Shown here: positions 1 to 10,619 of the stretch, piece after piece | Layout of the letters: each line of letters opens with the position of its first letter | Position numbering within the stretch: position 1 is the first letter of the stretch | Assembly (NCBI RefSeq): GCF_964275005.1 | Contig: NC_092686.1 | Coordinates: forward strand, 46,374,333 to 46,438,332 | Direction: 5' to 3' | Source of the DNA: Diadema setosum | Taxonomy: Eukaryota > Echinodermata > Echinoidea > Diadematoida > Diadematidae | Length of the DNA: 64,000 nt | Translations under genes and position numbers: made by a program | Notes under the pieces: model-generated | The model's database searches: none | What the model saw: the letters and a program-made list of their open reading frames with translations, nothing else | What the model was told of the DNA's origin: nothing

Positions 1-341
1 TACTTGAGATTTGCCAGTTTCATCAATGGTATATATCAAGGCTCAATATTAGGAGTAATTGAGTAAGTAATGAAATAATTAATCATTAGTTATTATTCAA
101 CTCTAAAAATCAGATGCGACATACCAGGTACCCATATCGAGCTGCACAAACACTGCAAACACAAATACAACAGCATGTCGCTCTGCATAATGCTATAACA
201 AAAGGCATGAACTATAAATCACTGACAATATACCCTTATTTACACTGACAACTTGTTTTCTTTGTGATAATTAAGTTCAGAAATTAGCATGAGCGCAAAC
301 TTTGTCACAAGTGGCAATGCAACTGCCACCCTTAAACTTAC

Positions 342-514
342 TTCTTTTCTATCAGCTGATCTGTCCAGCCCAACTGCCTTGGCTATTTGTTTCACAGAAT
401 CCTTGGCGAGGTGGCCCAGGGGAAAGATAGTCTTTGTCAAGGCACTTTGTGGTATTTGTGAAAGGAAGAATGTCTGGTCTTTCCAGCTGTCTTCTGCCTT
501 CAAGAGTTTTACAC
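342..514 (-). CDS. TRMU: TRMU coding exon 4
   Basis: Encodes residues 145-202, with DQTFFLSQ and the IFPLG segment. The acceptor is tttcag|GTGTAA and the donor AAAGAA|gtaagt. The next exon should encode the second catalytic cysteine but is outside the window. Confidence 0.92.
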
Positions 515-3500
515 CTGAAACAAAGTGTACAGCATTGCAAATGGATACCAAGCATCAACAGCATGTACTGAGTGAAATATGACTATGAATGATCTGAGAC
601 TAGCTTCACTGGAATTGTGAAATAAAACAGATCATTAAATTCTAGACACATAAATTATCAATGACTGCCAATCCCCTTTAATTCAATAGAAGCCCAGTTA
701 TACATCTACAAACATCTTAGGCTTACAATGTGGTATATTGCTTTTAGCTTCAACTCTATGGAACTCTGTGATTGCAATTTCTACACTACCATATAAATTT
801 CAAATTGTACAGTTCAGGATACAGTCATATTCTGCAAAGACACAAATACATAATTTTGAGCTTTAACACTATTTGCCAAATACTTCACTGCTCGGATGGT
901 CAGCAGACACTTTGCTTTGATTTCTCCTTGAGGATTCCACTAAATCTTCATTTTCTCCCTGGAGTAAATTTTAAAAGATTATGAAGGCTAAAGGTGAATG
1001 TCTGAACAATTAGCATTCATCTGAAACAACACATCTCAAACCTTTATCAGTAGCACTCCTTTCAAAAAGAAAGCGTTCTCCCACACTTGTCTGGGCGTAG
1101 TGACCCGTTGCCATGGCATCTGCCCCGAAACGGCCTATAGCATGCTCCAGAAACTTGTCAAACTTGATGTATTTGTTGCAGAGAATGTCTGGATTTGGTG
1201 TGAATCCACTTTGATACTGCCGAAGAAATTCACTGTCAATAAAAAAACAAACAAACAATAATCACAGTTCTTTACATACATAATTTCACAACTGTCAGGG
1301 GTGGATCCAGGAATTCCATAAAGGGGAGGCACCTTTGCAAAATTAAATGGGGGTGCACGCACCCCCCCCCTTTCTTTTTATTTCTTTTGTTTTAACCAAA
1401 AATAAAGAGGGGGCGCGCGCCTGGTGCGTCTCCCTCTGGATCTGCCATTGACTGTGCTGGTATGATTAGCTGCAATAAGCAAAAGAGTATTTGGTACATT
1501 GTACATCACAACTTGACACTACTCTGTTGTAATGATCTTTCATGGTTGGCAATAAATTTCAAACAAACCACCATCACGCAAGCAAATACCCTACAGTATT
1601 ATGGTGATTAACATACACAGGGGCCGCGGAACGTTTTTCAGTTTGGGGGGGCTGCGAGGCCGGGGTGGGGGGGGGGGAGGTGTCAAGGTCAAGCCCCCCC
1701 GCTTAGAAGAATCTTTGGAAATTGAAATTCATGGGTGTTGTGATTTTTTTTTACGATTTTTTTTTTCGATTTTTTTTTTTTTAATACGATTTTTTTTTTA
1801 AAGAGCCAAAAGTGTGGGGGGGCTGCAGCCCCCCAAGCCCCCCCGCTTCCGCGGCCCCTGATACATGTACAATCTCCTGTCCTACCTGAAGACATTGTGC
1901 CAGTAGTCTTGTACAAAGTTAACTTGGTGGAAGGGAATGTCCAGCACCTCACAGGCATGCTGGGCATCTTCACAGTCTTGGTCAGCGGCACACACTCCAG
2001 TTTCATCAATCACATCCCAGTTCCTCATGAACAGACCTGTCACGCGGTAACCTAGCAATCAAATATGGAAGCACTGATCAATGCACACCAAGCTCAAACA
2101 AGGAAGCAATGTCTTTAATCATTGAAGACGTTTGATTTTCTTGAAACATGCATTTCCCATTTACCCAGTCTGAGAATATGCAAGACTAGTCTTCAATGGG
2201 TTAAGTAGTCAAGGCGAACAATATCCCTGAATACAGTTTCATGATATGTAAAAGTATTCTTTCAAAGAAATTGACTAAACTCAAATCAAATCAAATCACT
2301 TAAACATGGAGTCGGATTATGAATACTAGATTCCAGATAATGATTCCCAGAATAGATGTAGTGTCTATCTGATTGTCTGTAATCAGAGTGTGTATTTCTA
2401 CTTCAACAATATCACTAATGAATGCACAAATGATACCTCAAACTCAAGCTGAACATATCACACAATTATCCATTACATTCATTCAATTTGATATAATTGA
2501 ACCATTTACCCAGGACTAATTATACAAAGCAGCATATCACATAAAGATTAAGATATATCCATTGACCTGTATGCATCACATCATATTTCTTGTACCATGG
2601 GCTTTAAAGGTAGGGGATACCTTTTACAGACCTCCCAAAATGCAGCAAAACATTGAATATGAACCTCAGGGGACTTGTTTAGGCCACTGCTGAGAAATTT
2701 GGAAGTCTACAGTTATCTACAATTTGAATAATGCACAAAACTCAACTACTCAGTAGTTCTGTGTGTCAGCCACACTAAGCCTTTTTGTTGCAGTCTTCTG
2801 TATTTTTTATCTTTAAACACAAATCTAAAAGTATAAGAGCTGATGTAATAACATATAGAGTGTGTGGCAAGAATGTATATAGAAATGTTTGTAAGTTTTT
2901 ATGAACTTTCTTCACAAAATAAACATGATGGACACACATGCAGTGCATGGGTCTGCAAAGGTAGCCTAGTAATGTACTGGAATTTACGGTGAGCCCCGAA
3001 AAAAATTCAATTCAAAATCTAACGGTCAATAAAAATGTACTAAATTTTACCTTCCACTTTCAATACTTTATGGGAGTTTCTAAAATGATACTCTCTTCAA
3101 CATACCACTGTATTTATACAACTCTTCATTTAAGGCATGCAAATGGGATTCCCTACCTTTAAGAATGATGCTAATTTCCTTTGCTGCATTCCTTTACTGA
3201 TACACAGTGGTCGATACAACTGCTGATTATCTTTCTTGAACTCACACAAAGTATTTACTGACTTCCGCCAAGGGAGGAGGTTATGTTTTCGTTACCATTT
3301 GTTTGTTTGTCCGTGCGCAAAATAACTCAAAAAGTTGAACACGGATTTGGATGAAACTTGCAGGGAAGGTTCAGAATGACACAAGGAACAAGATGATTAA
3401 ATTTTGGTAGTGATCCGGAAATGTTTGTGGATTTTATGAAGGATTTTCAATATTTTGGCAGGTAGGGTCAATGAACTTAGGAGTTCAAACTGTGCATTTT

Positions 3501-3802
3501 TTAGGTTTTCAAACGCACAATAAAGTGCATGCTACACTGCGAGTTGCGCCGTGCAGCTGAGGGTTGATGACATAACAAAAGGCTTCTTTATTGGGAATTG
3601 AGACGATTTGTAGCATACATACGTACTGGTGGAAATCACTGATCGCTATGGAAGAACAAGATTATTGGTGGAAATTAGCTGCTTTGCAGAGGTCTGCGCT
3701 CTCAGAGTGCTTCTCTATATAGTTACCTTTGTTTTTAAGAATCCATGCAGCCACACTGCTGTCCACCCCACCAGACATTGCACAGACTATGTGCCTAGCC
3801 AT
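342..3802 (-). CDS. TRMU: TRMU (MTU1), mitochondrial tRNA-specific 2-thiouridylase, 5' four coding exons
   Basis: The enzyme makes the 2-thio group of the wobble uridine in mitochondrial tRNAs for Lys, Glu and Gln, using ATP and a persulfide sulfur, in the mitochondrion. Coding exons on the minus strand are 3727-3802, 1886-2051, 1042-1232 and 342-514. They join in frame to 202 residues with GT-AG introns. Visible motifs are the PP-loop SGGVDSS (residues 10-16), the FMRNWD segment (33-38), NPDILCNK with the first catalytic cysteine (C99), ATGHYA (122-127) and DQTFFLSQ (157-164). All match the MnmA/TRMU family in order. The second catalytic cysteine (GxCFxG region) and the C-terminal beta-barrel must lie beyond the left edge. 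The start ATG at 3802 is chosen because it lies seven residues before the PP-loop cysteine and the next upstream ATG is out of frame. No mitochondrial presequence is obvious. Introns carry several MITEs. Confidence 0.95.
1042..1232 (-). CDS. TRMU: TRMU coding exon 3
   Basis: Encodes residues 81-144, with [10 protein letters not shown] (catalytic cysteine C99 by family analogy) and ATGHYA. The acceptor is tgacag|TGAATT and the donor AAAG|gtttga. Confidence 0.92.
1295..1452. repeat. MITE-like repeat, 'GGATCCAG' family, copy 1
   Basis: Lies in TRMU intron 2. The ends are inverted (GGGGTGGATCCAGG against CCCTCTGGATCTGCC) around C-rich and G-rich runs. Related copies are at 3948, 4670, 7682 and 45753. 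Confidence 0.6.
1618..1860. repeat. MITE with GGGGCCGCGGAA inverted ends
   Basis: The left end CAGGGGCCGCGGAA is the exact reverse complement of the right end TTCCGCGGCCCCTG. The interior has long G, C and T runs. It sits 26 bp from the donor side of TRMU exon 2, inside intron 2. Confidence 0.75.
1886..2051 (-). CDS. TRMU: TRMU coding exon 2
   Basis: Encodes residues 26-80, including GLFMRNWD and the [12 protein letters not shown] segment typical of the family. The acceptor is ctag|GTTACC and the donor TTCAG|gtagg; the phase fits both neighbours. Confidence 0.92.
2052..3257 (-). other. TRMU intron 1, distal part, no gene seen
   Basis: AT-rich unique-looking sequence with no coding exon, RNA gene or clear repeat that I can support. 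The proximal part of the intron is a repeat (see 3258-3722). Confidence 0.6.
3258..3722. repeat. Repeat 'CCGCCAAGGGAGGAGG...CTCTCAGAGTGCTT' family, copy 1
   Basis: Begins with the ACTTCCGCCAAGGGAGGAGG opening and a TTTGTTTGTCCGTGCGC stretch seen in many marine invertebrate repeats. It ends GGTCTGCGCTCTCAGAGTGC. The right half is repeated at 27417-27590. The repeat ends within a few bases of the TRMU exon 1 donor. Confidence 0.65.
3727..3802 (-). CDS. TRMU: TRMU coding exon 1
   Basis: Encodes residues 1-25 and one base of codon 26, with the ATP-binding PP-loop SGGVDSS. The donor is AAAG|gtaact. A 5' UTR exon could lie farther right but is not identified. Confidence 0.92.
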
Positions 3803-3947
3803 GATGCCATGCGGTTGATGAGTCTCTCAGATATACTGTCACATGACATGATACAAACTTTGTTAAACATTACAAATATACTAACATGTGAGGTAAATAT
3901 TTCCCTAATGAAGTAAAAGATGTTTCTCAATGAAAAACACACAAAGC

Positions 3948-4015
3948 AATGGTGGATCCAGGTCTTCAAATGGAGGTGGGGGGGGGGAGATTTTTGAAAA
4001 AAAAAAAAATCATGA
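3948..4015. repeat. 'GGATCCAG' repeat fragment, copy 2
   Basis: The sequence ATGGTGGATCCAGG followed by G and A runs matches the left end of the family at 1295 and 45753. No right end is seen. Confidence 0.4.
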
Positions 4016-4669
4016 TCAGATGTTGAATATTGGAGAGCACTTTTAGAAGAAAAACACAATCTTTAAACATTGTTAATTCAGTGAATAAAAGATCTTGATC
4101 ACTTGTTTGTAAAATAGAAAAGGGAAAATGAAATACCTCTCATCTTTGAATGGAGATGAAAATACTAGTTTGATGCACTTCTTTAATTTCAGGTGAATCA
4201 ATTAAAGATAATAGTGCTATATCTGAGACCTACTTCACAAAAACTCAAAGTTGACCTTATAATTAAAATCAACGAAACAGTTATGGTGTAATGTGGGTGT
4301 TTAAATTCATACTTACCGGACCAAATGCAACTTTTGAGACTGTGCATTCAGACTACACATGTCAACACACGACACATAAGTGGTTCTTTGAGTTAAATGT
4401 AAGTATACAAATGAAATGAGCAACATCTTTTGTACATAAAAAAAAGGAGAACAAAAAGACAAGTTTGAATTTGAATTTGAATTTGACTAAGATCATTCAA
4501 GAAACACACCCTTTTAACATACTTAGTCTTTTACACGAAAGAATTGCTTGAAATCTGAACGTAAGGAGGGGTGCACTCCTTGCAATAAAATGTGGTTTGC
4601 TAAGCAACAATAAAGAAATATTTGACAGTGAACCCAAAGAAAATTTATGAAACGTGTGTAATATCTCAA

Positions 4670-4806
4670 GTCAGTGGTGGATCCAGAGGTGGGTACACTG
4701 GGTGCAAAAAGAAAAGACAAAAAAAAAAAAATAAAAAAAATGAAAAGAAAAGTGGGGGTGCGTGCGCCCCCCCCCCCCCTTAATTCTGCAAAGGCGCCTC
4801 CCTTTT
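4670..4806. repeat. 'GGATCCAG' repeat, copy 3
   Basis: Starts CAGTGGTGGATCCAGAGG. It contains A-rich and C-rich runs with GTGCGTGCGCC, and degrades at the right end. Same family as 1295-1452. Confidence 0.5.
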
Positions 4807-7020
4807 AGTTTTACAAAATCCCTTGATCAGCCCATGCAAGTGAGTGCAATTTGAAGAGTAAATTTAATGAAAATAAAACTAGAGAAAAATTAAAGGGCAC
4901 ATGCACATGCCCCTTGTCAGGAACGACCATCTTCTCATAAAGATAGATAGGCAAATAGCCGGTCTCACCCCATACGTATGTGCGGATACCGGGATAGATT
5001 AAAAACTTTTTTTTTTCCAGCATTTAATTTTGCCCTCAACATAACATAAATAAGCAAGTGTGGGACTGGTCAACTACACTAGTATTATAGTAAGCTGTCC
5101 GTCTGCACATTTATCTGATATAGGCCATAGCATAGGCTAAGCTCACATAATCTTAAACACATTTTCTTCCTTTTTTACTTTTGGTATGTCCTTACCTATG
5201 ATGTACTGTCCGCTCACGAATTCTGAGTAGATTTACCTTGTTGACTCCTCTCATGTCACGATCCCTGATCCCTTGGCCTATACGCCTTGTACATACAAAA
5301 TGCACGGCATGCAGTCTCCTCTCCTGGCTGCCAGATCAAGGTTCTAAAGGGAACTTTTTGCCTAGCTGCTAACATGTTGCGTAATGGTCACGACAGCTGA
5401 AAGTCTAGTCTAAATATTTAGACCTTTTGTTATGCCATTATTGTGCTGATATAGATTTTTCATGGTTAACACGGTGTCATAGACTCTGTCTGATCAAAGA
5501 ATACAAGAGTGGAATTTTGATTTAAATAACTCAGATAGTTATGTGAATTATAGGATATTTAAGGATGATACATGTTATGATAATATTTGAACATTTTGTC
5601 TGCAAACCTTAGAATTACTTCCACTACATTTAGATGCAGAAACTTCTGGCAGTTATATGAACAAACCCCTTGAACTGAGAACTTACGAAAAATGCAAGAA
5701 AATGTTGCAGGAGATGAATTTCATTATATAGGATGTGTTGCTTATGAAGAAAAGAAGAAATTGTTAATTAAAAGATATCATTTTTAAAATCCATCCACCT
5801 TCAAATTTAAGAGACTTTTTCAAGTAAGAGGTAAAGAATTGATTAATTTGTGTAGATTTATACTTAATGTATAGGAATTTATATATTCATCTTCCCATGA
5901 CAAACAGCAATTTCTTTTCTTTAACCAACGTCAACTCTATATACTCTCTTTTAATCATCCAAACATAGGCCGATGCAGTTTAATTACACTGAACTAGTAC
6001 CATGGGCCTTGAATATAATTCAAATAGGTAGGCCTAAATCACTCATTCACAGAATCAGTGGAAATCCAGTAACGGAAAGGATTAAAATGAACCTTTGCTC
6101 AAAACAATACAAAACAAAACAAAATGATCATATGATTTCCAGGAAAATTAATAAAGTTACTATGGAAGTTTGTAGTTTCATGGCAACCAAACCTTTATCC
6201 TATATATGTTACCAGAAGAAATTTGAAAAATAAAAAGAAATTCTTGGGACATGGTTTAATTGCAATTAGAGCAATTAAGTTAAGTGGTCTCTTTCACCCC
6301 ATTTTTCCTATGTAGAAATGAGGCAATATCAAGTTAGTCGTTGCATTCACTTGTGATAATGAATTAAGAAAAAAAATGAGAGCATTAACATATGATGGCG
6401 CTGATATCTGAAAGGAGTAGGCTCGAGTTTTGTTGGGGGAAAGCAGGGAGGTACACCAAGGTGAAAACTTGTCCCCATTGTAGGTTCTTTTGATCAGGCA
6501 ATTGAAGGGAAAAAAAAAACAACAACAACAACATTTACAGAAAGATAAAGCATAACCTGGAGTCATTTGCAGAAAAGCGTCTCATGTATCTGCCGTTGCA
6601 AAGTAATACGAATCTAATTAAGATACCGACATCTAAAAACTGCAAATTTACACAAATGTTGCGAATTATCCTCACAAAATATTCTGGTGAATGCAAATAA
6701 GAGAACAATGTAATGACCGGCACTGCGTATTCATATTATGCAAATATTTGTGTGAGTATGGGTGAGTTTTTAGGCCTATTGTAGGCCTACAGGCCAATTA
6801 GGGAAAAGGAAAAGAAAACACAAATGATATAGCAGAACCTACCGCGCCATGTAAATGAAAACAAACAAACAAACATGATTCTAAAAACTTGTACAGTAGG
6901 CCCTATGTGTATAGTTTCTTGTCATTTTTTTTTTTTTCTTTCGGTTGCAAGCAAGATACAGTCGAAACATAAATAATGTTTGGGCAATCATGTTTATGCA
7001 ATATCAGCGCTAAGACTATA
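4807..7020. other. TRMU-CEP44 intergenic, no gene seen
   Basis: AT-rich sequence. Minus-strand ATAG|gtaagg near 5200 could be a 5' UTR donor for TRMU, but nothing else supports it. No coding exon or RNA gene is recognised. Confidence 0.4.
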
Positions 7021-7039
7021 TCATGAATATTCATATTAT

Positions 7040-7240
7040 ACTGCGTGTAGTGCTTCTCTTATTGGCTAACACCAACCTACAAAGTGCTCCGAAAGCGCAG
7101 CGCGCCCCATACAAATTGCATGCCCACAACCACCCGCGCGGCGATACGTCGTCCGTATACAGGAAACCGGAAGAAGACGGCGCGCGGCGACATCGACGCG
7201 ACGAGTCGACATCCATTATACACGTACAGTACGGACACAA
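7040..7240. promoter_or_regulatory. Candidate bidirectional promoter / CpG-rich segment
   Basis: This is the most CpG-dense part of the spacer between the divergent TRMU and CEP44 genes. An ATTGG (reverse CCAAT) box is at 7061 and an ETS/GABP-type CCGGAAG at 7168-7174. It lies 3.2 kb from either start codon, so it would need 5' UTR introns on one or both sides. Promoter function is inferred; no TATA box is visible. Confidence 0.35.
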
Positions 7241-7681
7241 ACTGATGTGCATCATGCTGCTGTGCAGTTCGTGCACCGATGTCGACTGACACCAGCTGAG
7301 CTTGAATAATACCTGCATTCTGCAACTCCATCGTCGATGCATCACGTTTGACCTTCCGGCTACTCCGTTGATCTGTTACGTTGGGACTTCTGCACTGGCA
7401 GTGGGAAGACAAGTTTGTGGTACCCTACCGTACTTATCAAGTAGTAGTAGTAATTGTATGTAATGTAGGCTACCACTAATTTACTAAAACTATCTGATCC
7501 TAACAAGGCCATCACTGGCATCAGCACATTACACTAGGAGCAGGAATAGTTTTATTAATGTAAATGGTAAACGTAAACAAGTATCAAATTAAGTTCAAGT
7601 AAAATTATAGCCCGACCAGACGCTATAACGTTAGTTCGCTGTGCTGTGTCGCTACTCACAGCAACTGGGCTGTGTATAGTT

Positions 7682-8047
7682 ACAGAAGCGGATCGAGTAG
7701 AGGAGGGGTTGGGTGGGTTGCAACCCCCCCCCAAAAAAAAAAAAAAAAAAAAAAAAATCCGGGGACCATTTTTTTTTTATCTTATCTTTTTTTTTAAACT
7801 TGTAATTTTATTTTTTTCTATTTATGTATTTAGTGGTGTTTTAGATGCAAGAAAACGGCATTTTCACATACAGATTTTCAAAAATTCTCCCTATTACAAC
7901 GGTTACTGTGGGAGGGGGGACACCCCCCTCTCACACCCTCCCCCCCCCCCCCCTCGCTTGCTCCGCTCGCTCGGGCTCGGTCGCTACGCTCCCTCGCATA
8001 CCGCCCCAACCCCCCCCCCCCTTTATAAAAAGCTACATCTGCCTCTG
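7682..8047. repeat. 'GGATC' family repeat with long homopolymers, copy 4
   Basis: Starts AGAAGCGGATCGAGTAG and ends near CTACATCTGCCTCTGC, which is roughly the inverted start. The interior has A, T, C and G runs of 10-20 bases. Apparent reading frames here are low-complexity artefacts. Confidence 0.45.
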
Positions 8048-8116
8048 CGTTAGTAAAATTACTGCTAATGATTCTTGTACAGTCTGCAAGATCCTTCAGC
8101 TTATTGAAGGAGGCAG

Positions 8117-8176
8117 ACTTGAAGAAGAAGAAGAAGAAGAAGGAGGAGGAGGAGGAGGAGGAGAAGAAGAAGAAGA
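8117..8176. repeat. Purine tract (GAA)n(GGA)n
   Basis: An uninterrupted run of GAA, GGA and GAA triplets, about 60 bp long. A homopurine strand of this kind can form triplex DNA; no function is shown. Confidence 0.9.
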
Positions 8177-8934
8177 ATTCTGCAGTGATCAAACAAATCA
8201 GTAAAATGAATGTTGATATGGGGGGGGAACTTAATCTTATAAACGTTATAGGCAACTTTATATGGTATAAAATTTAACTATTACTAATTAAATTATATTG
8301 TGGATCAAGATGGTCCAAGGTAGGAGAGTGGATCATATCACCGGATGTTGTTTGTTTGTTTGTTCTGTGGCTCTGAATTCCGTACTCAGAGGATGGAATT
8401 TTTGACCGAAAATAACAGCAGTTATATTCACAAAGTCCTGAAAATTACAAATTTTTGTACCCCTCTATATAGTGTACCCCTCTACAAAAAGTTACCTTTT
8501 AGCATGGTGTAAAATCGCATTATATTAATTCCGGACACAATTTTCGTCATGGAAAAATCAACGTCTTCACATCTGGTCCTAGCACCAGAATCACAATTCA
8601 TACCCACGGTTCACCGTAAATATTCGTATTGAGTGGATGACAAGGAGAAAATCGGCAAATGAGGCCCAAATTTTGTATGTGGTTTGTATAGGGCCTACGT
8701 TAAAATGTCTAGCATGAACATTTTGAACAATTCACACATAACTCGACATCTTATAAACCTGAGATGAAATGTGCATTTATGAGTGTTTCTACATTTTTGT
8801 GTCACATTTTTTGCGATTTCGGCCCATACAATGCTCTGTGAGGCTAGTCTACGAAGTCCTGCGCGCATTGAATGTCATTAGTACGCAGGTATGTGCGCAC
8901 CCGGAATTACCATGCCGTTCGGTAATACTATACC

Positions 8935-9355
8935 TACAGTTGAACCTCTCGTATCCGGACAAGTCGGGACCGGGGCTCGTCCGGATAAGGGATCTGGCCG
9001 GATACGGGAGACTCAATGCTTTATACATGTAGAGTCTACATATACATACACATGTACACTGTACTGATGTAGCCCATTGTAGTACCACATGTAGTAATGT
9101 GTATACTGCAACCTTTTCATTGTTACACACAGTAACAGACCCCAAAATAGAGGTTCGTGTTTGCAAGAATGAAATCATTTTCTTTTATAAATTCTTGGGA
9201 TGATTTACCTAAATAATTATTAAGAAATGTATCCGTTGGGAATCCCCCTTTCCTCCCGTAATTATTAAAAAAAGATTAAAAAATCACGGCGAGATTGCGT
9301 CCGGATAATAGAGAGATCGGATAAAGGGAGGCCGGATAATAGAGGTTCAACTGTA
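8935..9355. mobile_element. pogo/Tigger-like MITE with TA target site
   Basis: The ends TACAGTTGAACCTCT and AGAGGTTCAACTGTA are exact reverse complements. The subterminal words CCGGATA and TCCGGATAAG are in inverted orientation. TIRs starting CAGTTGAACCTC with TA duplication are characteristic of Tc1/mariner-superfamily pogo-type elements. There is no transposase, so the element is non-autonomous. Confidence 0.8.
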
Positions 9356-9627
9356 TATCATAATTTCACTAACATTAGATAGATCGGTATAGCCCACCTG
9401 ACAGTGAGTATACAACCACTTGGTCACTACTTATATCATCAGTAGATGAGATGGAGATGTATGTCACATGTCTATCACTTTGTGTAACCCGACATGAACG
9501 TGATGGGGTCGCCCGTGTGGTTTGTTTCATTTCCATCCGAGAAGATGGCTGGATAGCCCCATATTTTTCAGCTGCAGTAGCTGGTCTTTCATAGGGTCCA
9601 GTTAGAATAGAGATGGGACCACTTCAC

Positions 9628-9780
9628 CAGGGGCCCGTTTCATAAAACTTGTCATCAGTGACAAGTTGTCATAGATGTGACCAGCTACTGAAATCCTTGC
9701 ATCTGATAGGCCGAGAGCAAATTTGTCATAGAAATTTGGCGGTTGTCACTGATAACAAGTTTTATAAAACAGGCCCCAGG
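9628..9780. mobile_element. Short MITE, 'GGGCCCGTTTCATAAAACTT' family, copy 1
   Basis: The left end CAGGGGCCCGTTTCATAAAA is inverted at the right end as TTTTATAAAACAGGCCCCAG. An inverted relative is at 58929-59055, and a similar but distinct element is at 47803-47970. Confidence 0.75.
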
Positions 9781-10000
9781 TTAAACACCCTACTCTTTGC
9801 AATGAATGAAGGCAGTGGGATCTTTTATATGTGCATGGGTTGTGACTCTCTCACATATACAGGACCCCCATTTTATGTCCTATCGGAGGGACAGTGTTTT
9901 GCCTCTGAGAAGCGGGGACAGTATGATTACACACAACATAGCTCAGTGGGACTCATCTCAGGAATCAAACTGAGCTAACTCACTGTCATAGTCTATCATT
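9781..10000. repeat. Possible dispersed repeat ('GTCCTATCGGAGGGAC' type)
   Basis: The core CATTTTATGTCCTATCGGAGGG resembles a common dispersed repeat of marine invertebrates. No ends can be defined. The open frame across it is not a gene that I recognise. Confidence 0.3.
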
Positions 10001-10530
10001 ATCAAACGTCACAGTCTTTAGTACAGACCCTGATAACAATTGATAACTTATCCTGAGTGATGGTTTGTATTACTGGACTCTAGGATAACCTGTATATAAA
10101 GTAATCTAATATTTTACTTCTGTGTGACTTTAGTCATAAGATAGTTGAAGTAGGATCCTCTTCTCCTCCATTCACTCTAGTGTGGTGTAGATTCTAGAGT
10201 GTCTGGTCTACACAGGAGAATGCACAATAACTTTGATTAATCAATGTTATTTGGTCATTTCTCTTCTGTTGCATCTCCCATCTCATGAATAATGTTTGAG
10301 TCATGTAACTTTGACGACAATCAAACTGAAAGTAGACCCAAATTTAAAGTGGGGAATACTGAAATCACAGTATTACTGATAATGGAAGAAAATGAAAATT
10401 ATTTTCAATTCTTTGATTCGCAAGCTCATGAGAAATATATATAGGCCTATGTCCCTTTCAAGCTGTCAAGCTAAAATTCAGTGCTAGATTTTCCTATATT
10501 TTGCAATCAGTCCAAATCATTCAGGTTGTC

Positions 10531-10619
10531 ATGGCAACAGGAGACATCAGGGGCAATCTGCATCGCCTGCAGAGTGAGTTGAAGCATGCACGATATCCCA
10601 AGGACATCGATTACTCCAG
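10531..10619 (+). CDS. CEP44: CEP44 coding exon 1
   Basis: Residues 1-29 (MATGDIRGNLHRLQ..., RYPKDIDY), the signature start of the CEP44 domain. Donor TCCAG|gtcagt. Confidence 0.88.

Noticed and set aside
7646..8277. Overlapping frames with poly-Lys, poly-Glu or poly-Pro
   Set aside because: They come from homopolymer and (GAA)n runs, with no start context or domain.
9001..9300. Possible transposase in the pogo-like element
   Set aside because: The 421-bp element is too short and shows no DDE motifs or long frame.
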